From: Sporosarcina luteola
GTDB taxonomy: Bacteria > Bacillota > Bacilli > Bacillales_A > Planococcaceae
Direction of reading: 5' to 3'
DNA length: 54,861 nucleotides
Assembly: GCF_023715535.1 (NCBI RefSeq)
Contig: NZ_JAMBOI010000016.1
Location: 1-54,861 of the forward strand
Position 1 is the stretch's first letter; the number at the start of each line of letters is the position of its first letter. Under the pieces are notes generated by a model that worked only from the letters and a program-made list of their open reading frames with translations, did not search any database and was not told the origin of the DNA. Shown piece by piece: positions 35,327-42,745 of this stretch. Position numbers and translations under genes: made by a program.

Positions 35327-35554
35327 TCATTCCTCCCCTATTTCATATTGAAAAACTTCGTGTAATTCCACACCAAACAGTAGTGATATTTCAAAGGCTA
35401 ACTTTAAAGATGGATTATACCTGTTTTTTTCAAGTGAAATAATCGTTTGTCGGCTCACGCCCAGCATATCAGCAACCTCTTTTTGGGATAGTCCTCTTTC
35501 AGCTCTTAATACAACAATTCGATTACGAATCTTTCTTTCATCATTTAACGACAT
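35327..35554 (-). CDS. XRE-family (YozG-like) transcriptional regulator, module B
   Basis: The 75-aa helix-turn-helix protein has GLSQKEVADMLGVSRQTI then SLEKNRYNPSLKLAFEIS, nearly the same as the module A regulator. AGAGGTGAT precedes the ATG. A 12-bp inverted repeat upstream carries the same GTAAAG/CTTTAC half-sites as module A. Gene order XRE, membrane protein, serine hydrolase suggests one operon controlled by this protein. Confidence 0.85.
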   Translation of the reverse strand: MSLNDERKIRNRIVVLRAERGLSQKEVADMLGVSRQTIISLEKNRYNPSLKLAFEISLLFGVELHEVFQYEIGEE

Positions 35555-35600
35555 GTAGAATCACCTCTTATAAAACGAGTGTAATATATTTCATACCTTA

Positions 35601-35639
35601 TGTAAAGTATTTTTAACCTATTGTGTGAAATACTTTACA
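35601..35639. promoter_or_regulatory. Inverted-repeat operator upstream of module B
   Basis: TGTAAAGTATTT (35601) and AAATACTTTACA (35628) form 12-bp arms separated by 15 bp. The outer GTAAAG/CTTTAC halves are those of the module A operators (23805-23836). Binding by the XRE protein is inferred. Confidence 0.65.
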
Positions 35640-35660
35640 CAACCCATATATTTTTCGAAT

Positions 35661-35698
35661 AAAAAAACACGGGAGCATCGTAAAGATGGTCTCGTGTT
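35661..35698 (-). terminator. Terminator after the ferritin-like gene
   Basis: On the minus strand ACACGAGACCATC pairs imperfectly with GATGCTCCCGTGT, and a run of seven T follows. Confidence 0.8.
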
Positions 35699-35703
35699 TG
35701 CAT

Positions 35704-36096
35704 TTATCTCAATGAATTATAGATCGTTGACATCCGGATTGCATGCTCCATCTCGTCATGCATGGCGATAAAAATTGGATTGTACGCTTGCTGAATGGGA
35801 ACTGTCAACAGCATTTCCTTATATGTCTCCACCCCATCCAACTCATCGACAAGCGCCTGTTTAACGCATTGCTTAAAGTTGTAGCACGGAATCGGCTTCT
35901 TTGGATTTTGTACAAATGTCCCTGTCATCATATAATAGAGTTGTTGCAACATTTCATAATGGCTTTTTTCATCCTCATACGCGTGCTGGATGAAATCCCG
36001 CCAAAGCGGATCGTCCGTTTTATCATACATCGACTTGTAAAAGTAATAGTCTTTGTATTCACCCTCAATTGCCTGTTTTAATTTATCAACAAACAC
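35704..36096 (-). CDS. Ferritin-like/rubrerythrin-type protein
   Basis: GTG 36096 is preferred because AAAGGGTG lies 5 nt upstream; an ATG at 36114 has no ribosome site. The 130-aa product is a four-helix bundle with diiron-type residues: EGEYKDYYFYKSMYD, YEDEKSHYEML, DELDGVETYKEML and MHDEMEHAIR. There is no rubredoxin domain. Such proteins handle iron, peroxide or spore-coat tasks (ferritin-like YhjR/CotJC types), but the role here is open. It is divergent from the YheE-like gene. Confidence 0.75.
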   Translation of the reverse strand: MFVDKLKQAIEGEYKDYYFYKSMYDKTDDPLWRDFIQHAYEDEKSHYEMLQQLYYMMTGTFVQNPKKPIPCYNFKQCVKQALVDELDGVETYKEMLLTVPIQQAYNPIFIAMHDEMEHAIRMSTIYNSLR

Positions 36097-36165
36097 GTCA
36101 GCACCCTTTCGCATCTTTTGTACACTTTATGCGGTTGGGCGCTTGTCTATGAAAGGAGCAATTCG

Positions 36166-36369
36166 ATGCTACAGCATTTCAGCTATAAACCGATGTTTGC
36201 CGGCGGCAGCTTGCCAGGCTGGACATTTTCATTCTTTTATCAAAATGAACGATTCACAGGCGATTACAAGCCGGACGGCACGATCGTCTGGACAAGTGGA
36301 ACACCGTCTGATGAAGAAAACGTCAAAAAAATGATTCATGAGCTAATGACATTCCACGTTTATGAATGA
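36166..36369 (+). CDS. yheE: YheE-like DUF5342 protein
   Basis: The 67-aa product starts at ATG 36166, 6 nt after AAAGGAGC. It reads MLQHFSYKPMFAG, then LPGWTFSFFYQNERFTGDY, and ends MIHELMTFHVYE. This compact aromatic-rich pattern matches the YheE/DUF5342 family of Bacillales. Function unknown. The place near yheA/yheB-type and yheH/yheI-type (BmrCD) genes fits synteny. Confidence 0.8.
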   Translation: MLQHFSYKPMFAGGSLPGWTFSFFYQNERFTGDYKPDGTIVWTSGTPSDEENVKKMIHELMTFHVYE

Positions 36370-36416
36370 TGACATACTTTACGTACATACTATCCTTCGA
36401 TAAGGAGGCGATATGT

Positions 36417-36575
36417 ATGGCTAAAGATAAAGAAAAGACCCCTGAGCAATTACACAATGAAAAAGAACAATTGAAGATTCAAAACCAGAAAACTGAAAAC
36501 GTCTTTGAGGATAAAAGCCGGGTGCCTGAAGAGCAAAATGCTTGGAAGGAAACCCAGTATAAAAGAGGCGAATAA
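36417..36575 (+). CDS. Small hydrophilic protein, function unknown
   Basis: The 52-aa product starts at ATG 36417, 8 nt after AAGGAGG. It is almost entirely charged or polar (MAKDKEKTPEQLHNEKEQLK and so on), rich in Lys, Glu, Gln and Asn, with no Cys. It recalls small spore or stress proteins but I do not recognise the family. A terminator follows immediately. Confidence 0.65.
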   Translation: MAKDKEKTPEQLHNEKEQLKIQNQKTENVFEDKSRVPEEQNAWKETQYKRGE

Positions 36576-36612
36576 AAAAAGGGCGGTCCCAGAAACAAAC
36601 TGGGATTGCCTA
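36575..36612. terminator. Bidirectional terminator between the small protein and MFS genes
   Basis: GGCGGTCCCAG pairs with CTGGGATTGCC around AAACAAA. ATTTTTATT follows on the plus strand and TTTTTTT on the minus strand. Confidence 0.85.
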
Positions 36613-36615
36613 TTT

Positions 36616-37878
36616 TTATTCTCCAACCAACTTCCTTCTTCCAAATATGAAATAGTAATAAAGGGATGAAACAATATACAATCCTGCTGTAATCGTGAAG
36701 GCATACGCATAGCCCCAATAGGATCCGTTCGCGACAACGAGCCCAGTCGCAATAGGGCCCATCGTTGCCCAACCCAGATTAAAAACCATCTGGTTCATCG
36801 AATTGGCGAGCCCTTTGTATTTATCCGACACGACTTCCATCGCCACGGCACTTTGAATCGGATTGCCTGCGTTCATGAGCGCCTGACGCAGGAGGAAGCC
36901 GAGCGACGCCAACATGAGCGACGTCGTGTACGCTGTCAATAGCAGGAAAGGGATTGATAATGCTTGGAATAAAATTATCGCCTTCACCTTGCCGACTTTC
37001 CGCGAAAGTGCTGGACCGATCATCGCCGCCACCGCAGTCATCGCCGAACCTAATGATAGAACAAGCCCGATATAAGAATTAGACGCGTCAAACCGGTTCG
37101 CGAAGTACAAATTCAAGTATGGTATGACCAAACCTGAACCAAAACCGATCAGTAGACTTGCGAATGAAAAATGGAAGATGACAATCAGATTCCGCTTGAA
37201 GCTAACATCCGCTGTTGGAGATTCCTCTATATGTTCCTTCTCCACCATATCAGATTCAGTTGATTTCTCCTGCAATTTGAATAAAGGGATCAAACCGATT
37301 GTAAAAATTGCTGAGCCCAAAAGCAATGCATAGCGGATCGCTTCCACTGTGCCGATTTTGAAGACAGTTTCCAGTACGTCCGCAATAATCCCACCTGCCA
37401 AGCTGCCGACGACATTCGCAATTGTAATGATTGCAAAATTGACGCTGAATAGCCTTACCCGCTCTGTCGGAGATGAGTTCTCTGCAAGAAACGGGATGCC
37501 CGATACTTGAACAAATGCCATGAATAAGCCTGTCAAAAACGCAGCCGTAATAATCGGCGACTCTGCAACTGCAATCCCTCGATAGAAGAGAGTCGCCACT
37601 GTTAAGACGGCACCGCCCACAATCATCCATTTCCGACCGAATCGATCGCTTAAAAAGCCTGCAGGGACGAGCATGATAGCAGATGCCATTGCCGTCATAG
37701 AAATGACTTTGCCATTTACAGTTTCCGGCATTCCGAGCTCCCGTATGTATAAATTGTACATGACCATAAAAACACCCATCCCAATCTGGATGAGCGCATT
37801 TCCTATGATAAAAAGCCTAACATTCCGATTGAAGGAGGAGAATTTACGTCCCCATTCACTGAACCATTTCATCCACAT
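36616..37878 (-). CDS. Major facilitator superfamily exporter
   Basis: The protein of about 420 aa has 12 hydrophobic segments and the MFS motif A-type loop GFLSDRFGRKWMIVGG between helices 2 and 3. A long charged central loop follows (about residues 195-215). It resembles drug or sugar exporters of the MFS_1 class; the substrate cannot be told. The start is taken as ATG 37878, 10 nt after AGGG; TTG 37884 is an alternative. A perfect 11-bp inverted repeat lies about 116 bp upstream. Confidence 0.82.
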   Translation of the reverse strand: MWMKWFSEWGRKFSSFNRNVRLFIIGNALIQIGMGVFMVMYNLYIRELGMPETVNGKVISMTAMASAIMLVPAGFLSDRFGRKWMIVGGAVLTVATLFYRGIAVAESPIITAAFLTGLFMAFVQVSGIPFLAENSSPTERVRLFSVNFAIITIANVVGSLAGGIIADVLETVFKIGTVEAIRYALLLGSAIFTIGLIPLFKLQEKSTESDMVEKEHIEESPTADVSFKRNLIVIFHFSFASLLIGFGSGLVIPYLNLYFANRFDASNSYIGLVLSLGSAMTAVAAMIGPALSRKVGKVKAIILFQALSIPFLLLTAYTTSLMLASLGFLLRQALMNAGNPIQSAVAMEVVSDKYKGLANSMNQMVFNLGWATMGPIATGLVVANGSYWGYAYAFTITAGLYIVSSLYYYFIFGRRKLVGE

Positions 37879-37993
37879 TTCCAACTTTCCCTAACAATTA
37901 CTTCGACACTCTAAATATACGTGTTTGCGAAACATTCTGCAATAGAGTTTTTAGGATAGTCAAATTTTTTCCTGAAATAGAAAAGAGAGCCGA

Positions 37994-38022
37994 TTTTATA
38001 TCACATCTAACGTGATATAAAA
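37994..38022. promoter_or_regulatory. 11-bp perfect inverted repeat upstream of the MFS gene
   Basis: TTTTATATCAC (37994) and GTGATATAAAA (38012) are separated by seven bases. The shape (ATATCAC...GTGATAT) is that of a repressor operator. It lies between the zinc-ribbon gene and the MFS gene and could also act as a weak terminator for the former. Confidence 0.5.
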
Positions 38023-38059
38023 GCAACTCATTCTCCCCTGTGCAATGTGGTCAGCTCTG

Positions 38060-38281
38060 CTAAATACCACGGATATAATCACTTACAGTCTTCTTGAAAA
38101 CTTTTGGATTTTCAACATAACTACCGACTACCCATCCACAATCCGTGCAAATCAGATGTATCAAACTGTGGTTAAAACCCATTTTTTCATAAGGTGTCAC
38201 GCCTGCGTATCCTGATTGCTTACCTCTGCCTATCTCGTGGCTGCCGCATTTTGGGCATTCCTTCGCATTAAATTTCACCAC
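38060..38281 (-). CDS. Small zinc-ribbon protein
   Basis: The 73-aa product has two CxxC knuckles, ECPKCGS and ICTDCGW, about 33 residues apart, consistent with one zinc site. GTG 38281 is chosen because GGGGAG lies 6 nt upstream; the ATG at 38287 touches the ribosome site. Such proteins are often annotated as transcription initiation factor TFIIIB-like. No partner is evident. Confidence 0.7.
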   Translation of the reverse strand: MVKFNAKECPKCGSHEIGRGKQSGYAGVTPYEKMGFNHSLIHLICTDCGWVVGSYVENPKVFKKTVSDYIRGI

Positions 38282-38359
38282 TATCATCTCCCCTCTTCTA
38301 CTAATACATTTACGGTTCGACTACTTGAAAGTTTCAGCAAAATTGTGCGGACTACCTGT

Positions 38360-38632
38360 TTTGAGCGCGGCGGGGCTTGCTTTGAGCGCGCAGCGGCACG
38401 CTTTGGACGCGGAGCGGCACGCTTTGGACGCGCAACACCTCGCTTTGGACGCGCAACACCTCGCTTTGGACGCACAACACCTCGCTTTGGACGCGCAACC
38501 TCTCCCTTTGGACGCACAACACCTCGCTTTGGACGCACAACCACTCGCTTTGGACGCACAACCACTCCCTTTGGACGCGGAACCCTTCACTTTGGACGCG
38601 AAACCACGCGCTTTGGACTCGCGCAATCTAAC
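38360..38632. repeat. Tandem array: 12 full and 1 degenerate copy of a 21-bp unit
   Basis: Units start at 38360, 38381, 38402 and every 21 bp to 38612. The first two begin TTTGAGCGCG; the rest begin TTTGGACGCG or TTTGGACGCA and mostly end CCTCGC or ACTCGC. Copies 4 and 5 are identical; the last is decayed. Because 21 is divisible by three and stops are lacking, most reading frames stay open across it, but no ribosome site or conserved peptide supports coding. The first copies match the sequence at 130-190. Confidence 0.93.
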
Positions 38633-38633
38633 T

Positions 38634-38680
38634 ACAAAAAAACTGTCACAGAAAGTCATTTATCCGACTTTCCGTGACAG
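38634..38680 (-). terminator. Terminator after the bmrD-like gene
   Basis: CTGTCAC.GAAAGTC pairs with GACTTTC.GTGACAG. On the minus strand a run of seven T follows. It separates the exporter operon from the 21-bp array. Confidence 0.92.
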
Positions 38681-38694
38681 CCCCTACCTATAAT

Positions 38695-40446
38695 TTAACC
38701 AACTCTCGAACTAGTTCCCGCCTGCAGTTTATACATCTGTGCATACTGTCCGCCAAGCGCGAGCAATTCATCATGATTGCCTTGCTCAACGATTTCGCCG
38801 CGATCCAACACTAAAATGCGATCTGCGTTTTTAATCGTAGATAAACGGTGGGCGATGATGAACGTCGTCCGTCCCTTTTTCAACACATCCATAGCGTGCT
38901 GGATGATTTCCTCGGTTTCCGTATCGATATTGGAAGTCGCTTCGTCCAATATCAAGATGGCCGGGTCAAAGGCTAGTGCGCGTGCGAATGAAATGAGCTG
39001 GCGTTGGCCGGATGAAAGCGTACTCCCCTTCTCCACGACCGGCTCATCAATCCCGCCTGGTAAATGCTTCAACACACGGTCGCCGCCGACTGCATCAAGG
39101 GCATCCTGGACTTTTTCACGTGAAATGCGCGTATCGCCCAGACTGATGTTCGATTCCACGGTTCCGCTGAATAAATACGGATCCTGCAAGACGATTCCCA
39201 TATGATCACGTATTGTCTGGCGTGACATATTCGCGATGTTCATTCCATCTATCGTTATCTTCCCTTTCGAAACATCATAGAAACGGAACAGCAAATTCAT
39301 GATGGAGCTTTTCCCCGATCCAGTATGACCGACGAGCGCGACCGTCTCTCCTTGTCTCGCCTCGAAGGATATGTCCTTCAACACATATTCCTCATCCTTA
39401 TAAGCGAACCAGACATCCTCGAATCGGACATTTCCGCGATAACGGGCAATCTTCTCATCGCTGACCGGCTCCCCTGGTCGATCCAACAGCTTAAAAACGC
39501 GTTCTGCGGCGACGAGGGAATGCTCGAGTCGCGCAAACTGATTGACGACTCCCGTGATCGGGTTGAACAGCCGGGTAATATAATCGACGAATGCGTACAG
39601 CATACCTACAGAAATGACGCTTTCCGCCGACAGTGAAGCACCGCCGAAATACCAGATCAGAAAGACGAAAGCGAGCGACCGGATGATGTCGACAAGATTA
39701 TGGGACGTCGCCGCTTCGACTTTCAATAATTTGCTTTGGTACTTATAATGCTCATCATTCAATTCATTGAATTCCCCATCCATCTGCTTCTCCCTGCGGA
39801 AAGCCTGGATAATTGTCATGCCATTGATCGATTCGTTGATCATCGCATTCATCTCGCTGTTTTTGCTGCGGATGATATGGTTTACCTTTGCTGCGAATCG
39901 CCTGTATAACTTCATCCAAATATAAAGGACCGGCAAGACGAAAAGCGTGATGGCACCCATTTTCGGATCCAAGTAAAAGAGTGCGATGAAGATTCCAAGC
40001 ATATACATGCCGCTGATCGCAAACTGTGAAACGACCGTCACATACAAATTACGAATCGCTTCCGTGTCGTTCGTAATCCGTGCGACGACCTTCCCAGCAG
40101 GCAGATCATCGAAATAGCGGATCGGCAACGTCTGGATATGCCCATACAATTCGTTCCGCATCTTCTGGATAATCCGGTTCGCCGCTTGCTGCAGCAATAA
40201 ATATTGGAAATACCTTAGAATCGCCGTAACGACTGCCAAGCTGAAAAATACAGCCAACAGTTTGGCGATTGGTGTAAAATTGATCGTTTTATCAAGTGAT
40301 GTTGCTATATGATCGTCTATGATCTTCTTCGCAATTAACGGCCCCATCAGATCCGCCGCGACCGCGAAGCCGAGAAGGACGATTCCTGTAATTAAAAGCT
40401 TCTTATAATCAAGTGCATACTGCACTAATCGTTTACCCGTAGTCAT
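38695..40446 (-). CDS. bmrD: Heterodimeric ABC multidrug exporter subunit, BmrD/YheH-like
   Basis: The 583-aa half-transporter has six hydrophobic segments (about residues 1-310) and a C-terminal nucleotide-binding domain. Walker A is GHTGSGKSS, Walker B LILDEATSNID with the catalytic Glu present. The signature is the non-standard LSSGQRQ. This complements the partner's defects, so the pair should have one canonical and one degenerate ATP site, as in BmrCD. B. subtilis BmrD (673 aa from memory) is longer, so this version lacks an insert. Its start overlaps the partner's stop. Confidence 0.88.
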   Translation of the reverse strand: MTTGKRLVQYALDYKKLLITGIVLLGFAVAADLMGPLIAKKIIDDHIATSLDKTINFTPIAKLLAVFFSLAVVTAILRYFQYLLLQQAANRIIQKMRNELYGHIQTLPIRYFDDLPAGKVVARITNDTEAIRNLYVTVVSQFAISGMYMLGIFIALFYLDPKMGAITLFVLPVLYIWMKLYRRFAAKVNHIIRSKNSEMNAMINESINGMTIIQAFRREKQMDGEFNELNDEHYKYQSKLLKVEAATSHNLVDIIRSLAFVFLIWYFGGASLSAESVISVGMLYAFVDYITRLFNPITGVVNQFARLEHSLVAAERVFKLLDRPGEPVSDEKIARYRGNVRFEDVWFAYKDEEYVLKDISFEARQGETVALVGHTGSGKSSIMNLLFRFYDVSKGKITIDGMNIANMSRQTIRDHMGIVLQDPYLFSGTVESNISLGDTRISREKVQDALDAVGGDRVLKHLPGGIDEPVVEKGSTLSSGQRQLISFARALAFDPAILILDEATSNIDTETEEIIQHAMDVLKKGRTTFIIAHRLSTIKNADRILVLDRGEIVEQGNHDELLALGGQYAQMYKLQAGTSSRVG

Positions 40447-42185
40447 ACTTCAACCTCCCCGATCTGCTGGCGGTCGAATTGCTCTTTATACCATCCGTTG
40501 TTCGCTAGCAAGTCTTCATGTCTTCCTTCTTCTATTACACGTCCGTCATCGAGCACGATGATCCAATCCGCGTGTTGGATAGCGGATAGTCTGTGTGTCG
40601 TAATGATCGTTGTCTTTCCTGAACGTTCCGACTGGATGTTCTCGATGATTTTAGCTTCCGTCTTCGCATCGACAGCAGACAGCGAGTCATCGAGAATAAG
40701 GATTTCAGGGTTTTTGACGAGAGCACGCGCAATTGAAATCCGCTGCTTTTGCCCCCCTGACAACGCAACACCTTTTTCGCCGACTAATGTATCTAATCCT
40801 GCCGGCAGCATCTCTAAATCACTTTCGAAATGTGACAGACGGATAGACTCCGAGATATCCTCCTCTGTCGCTTCCGGACGTCCGAACAGAATGTTTTCCC
40901 GGACAGAACGCGAGAAGAGCACATGATCCTGCGGTACATAGCCGATCCAATCACGGACTTGATCTTTCTTCAATGATTGAAGTGCGACATCCGAGAAGAC
41001 GATCTCCCCGTCACCCGCCGGATACTCACGAAGCAGTTGCTTGACGAACGTCGTTTTCCCGCTTCCCGTCTTTCCAACGATGCCAAGCGTCTGCCCCCGG
41101 TCCAACTGGAGATCGATATGATCCAAATTGACCGCGTGCGACATCGGATACGTGAAGCTGACATCGTTGAAGCCGACGCTTTCCGGCTGATCGACGTCAA
41201 TCGGATTGTCAGGATCTTTCACATCTTCCTCATAATCAAGCGTCTCCATAACACGGTCCAGTGATGCATTTCCGCGCTGCAACACGTTGATCAGTTCGCC
41301 GATTGCAAACATCGGCCAGACGATCATTCCTAAATAGACATTGAATGTGACCAGTTTTCCTAATGTAATTTCTCCTGTTGAAACTAAAAACGCACCATAC
41401 CCGAGCCCGATCATATACGTCAATGCGGTGAGCACCTTCGTAAACGGCATGAACAGTGCATCGATCTTTTCAACATGCATATTTTTCTTGTATACGTCTT
41501 CCGTCATATCCGCGAACCGTTGCTCCGAAGCACGTTCCTGCACATAAGCACGGACGACGCGGACACCCGCCACGGCCTCCAGCACATTATCATTCAGCTC
41601 CCCGAACGACTCCTGCGCCGTCATATACCGTTCGTGGATTTTCTTGCCGAGCACCTGCAAAATGAACGCTAAGATCGGCAACGGTATAATCGCTGCGAGC
41701 GTCAACTTCCAAGACACGACGAACCCCATTGTAATAATGAGCGTCCCTAAATACGCAGTCGAGTCGACGAGTGTCATGATTCCGAAACCGGCAGTCTCTG
41801 AAATTGCGCGAAGGTCATTCGTCGAACGCGCCATTAGATCACCTGTTTTATTCTTCTCATAAAACGTTGGGGTCATCTTCAGGAAATGCCGCATGAGCCG
41901 CGTCCTCAATTGCCGTTCAATAACATACGCCCCGCCGAATAGCTGGTATTGCCAAACAAAGTTTCCGACATACGCGACAAGCATGATAAGGAACATTGCA
42001 CCAATGAATAGTGCAAGAAGATGTGTTGTCATCGTCCTTGTATAGATGGTGTCAATCGCCTGCCCGATCAACCATGGCGGCAAAATGACGAGCACATTCG
42101 CCACCATTAAAAGGACGAGTGCAATCGTGTATCTTTTGCGATTTTCCCTGAAAAACCACTTTAATTTAAATAAAACCGAAAACAT
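40443..42185 (-). CDS. bmrC: Heterodimeric ABC multidrug exporter subunit, BmrC/YheI-like
   Basis: The 580-aa half-transporter has six hydrophobic segments and an ATPase domain with Walker A GKTGSGKTT and signature LSGGQKQR. Walker B LILDDSLSAVD has Asp where the catalytic Glu is expected. This marks the degenerate site, as in BmrC. GAAGGAAGAAGG precedes the ATG. It is the first gene of the operon and is preceded by an unusual leader (42218-42507), suggesting control by translation-linked attenuation, as known for bmrCD with its bmrB leader peptide. Confidence 0.9.
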   Translation of the reverse strand: MFSVLFKLKWFFRENRKRYTIALVLLMVANVLVILPPWLIGQAIDTIYTRTMTTHLLALFIGAMFLIMLVAYVGNFVWQYQLFGGAYVIERQLRTRLMRHFLKMTPTFYEKNKTGDLMARSTNDLRAISETAGFGIMTLVDSTAYLGTLIITMGFVVSWKLTLAAIIPLPILAFILQVLGKKIHERYMTAQESFGELNDNVLEAVAGVRVVRAYVQERASEQRFADMTEDVYKKNMHVEKIDALFMPFTKVLTALTYMIGLGYGAFLVSTGEITLGKLVTFNVYLGMIVWPMFAIGELINVLQRGNASLDRVMETLDYEEDVKDPDNPIDVDQPESVGFNDVSFTYPMSHAVNLDHIDLQLDRGQTLGIVGKTGSGKTTFVKQLLREYPAGDGEIVFSDVALQSLKKDQVRDWIGYVPQDHVLFSRSVRENILFGRPEATEEDISESIRLSHFESDLEMLPAGLDTLVGEKGVALSGGQKQRISIARALVKNPEILILDDSLSAVDAKTEAKIIENIQSERSGKTTIITTHRLSAIQHADWIIVLDDGRVIEEGRHEDLLANNGWYKEQFDRQQIGEVEV

Positions 42186-42217
42186 AATTTCAACCTTCTT
42201 CCTTCAATTCTGTAAAA

Positions 42218-42346
42218 CTATCCACTCTCTAGAGATTCCTTTTTCAATAGTTTCCGTTGCTGATTGACAATTTTCATGATCAGCACTCCTTTCCCACAGT
42301 TTTTTATGGTTGCACGTTGGTAAACGTGGAAACACCAGGAATTCAT
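42218..42346 (-). CDS. Second leader ORF upstream of bmrC (42 codons, or 19 from an internal start)
   Basis: A minus-strand frame opens at ATG 42346 (MNSWCFHVYQRATIK...) without a good ribosome site. An in-frame ATG at 42277 has AAAGGAG 8 nt upstream and gives MKIVNQQRKLLKKESLESG. It ends at TAG 42218-42220, 32 nt before the bmrC start. The strong ribosome site makes translation of the 19-aa form likely. Conservation is unknown; it may couple translation into bmrC. Confidence 0.5.
   Translation of the reverse strand: MNSWCFHVYQRATIKNCGKGVLIMKIVNQQRKLLKKESLESG
42310..42337 (-). promoter_or_regulatory. Hairpin between the second terminator and the short leader ORF
   Basis: CACGTT and AACGTG pair around TACC, extended by GGT/ACC on the outside. 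It lies within the long version of the second leader ORF, just before its ribosome site, and could mask or pace translation. Confidence 0.45.
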
Positions 42347-42354
42347 TCCAAAGA

Positions 42355-42391
42355 CAAAAAAGGCACACGCCTCCTAAGATAAGCGTGTGCT
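42355..42391 (-). terminator. Leader terminator 2 upstream of bmrC
   Basis: On the minus strand GCACACGC pairs with GCGTGTGC around a loop containing AGGAGG, followed by CTTTTTTTG. It lies before the structural gene, so it should act as an attenuator. Confidence 0.8.
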
Positions 42392-42392
42392 C

Positions 42393-42424
42393 AAAAAAAA
42401 GGGACGACTAAGTCATGCCACCCC
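42393..42424 (-). terminator. Leader terminator 1 upstream of bmrC
   Basis: On the minus strand GG(C)ATGAC pairs with GTCGTCC around TTA, followed by eight T. It begins 9 nt after the stop of the first leader ORF. Confidence 0.65.
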
Positions 42425-42432
42425 GGTACATT

Positions 42433-42507
42433 TCATACAATAGAAAAAGAGCAGGTCAGCACGGAATTCGTATTTGGTTGTTGTTTGACAAAAGAGACTC
42501 TTTGCAT
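42433..42507 (-). CDS. First leader peptide ORF upstream of bmrC (24 codons)
   Basis: ATG 42507 has AAGGAAGGTG upstream and opens MQRVSFVKQQPNTNSVLTC, ending SFSIV and TGA. It stops just before terminator 1. The arrangement (promoter-like TTGACA at 42573-42578 on the minus strand, short ORF, terminator) is that of a ribosome-stalling leader such as bmrB. The peptide itself is not one I recognise. Confidence 0.6.
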   Translation of the reverse strand: MQRVSFVKQQPNTNSVLTCSFSIV

Positions 42508-42683
42508 TTCCCGCACCTTCCTTACTATTTAGATTTCGGAATAATTCAACAGTACCATTGACAATTTCCATTTGTCAATACCTTTCAACACAATTCAGAT
42601 CGTTTGTTTTAATAAACAGCAATCGGGTAATGTACTATATACCACTCATCGAAATAAATGATGTGGTCTACTACCGGTTGTAT

Positions 42684-42707
42684 ATGATATAAAGCAAAGT
42701 ATATCAT
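42684..42707. promoter_or_regulatory. 8-bp inverted repeat, possible operator
   Basis: ATGATATA and TATATCAT are separated by eight bases in an AT-rich stretch. Plus-strand TTGTAT (42679) and TATATC (42700) could act as -35 and -10 with 16-bp spacing, so the repeat overlaps a possible promoter. Upstream, 42508-42680 shows no other gene. Confidence 0.45.
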
Positions 42708-42745
42708 CAGAACCCCACGGCAAAGTATATATAGAGAAACGGGCG

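Noticed and set aside
37998..38035. Tiny minus-strand ORF (MSCFYITLDVI) upstream of the MFS gene as a leader peptide
   Set aside because: The ATG lies directly against the only G-rich stretch, the ORF falls over the inverted repeat, and no terminator follows.
38360..38632. Possible CRISPR array
   Set aside because: Units are directly adjacent with no spacers, they drift in sequence, and no cas genes are present.
38216..38693. Several overlapping ORFs of 69-153 codons on both strands across the 21-bp array
   Set aside because: They arise because a 21-bp unit without stops keeps most frames open. None has a ribosome site, and their peptides are plain heptad repeats of the DNA.
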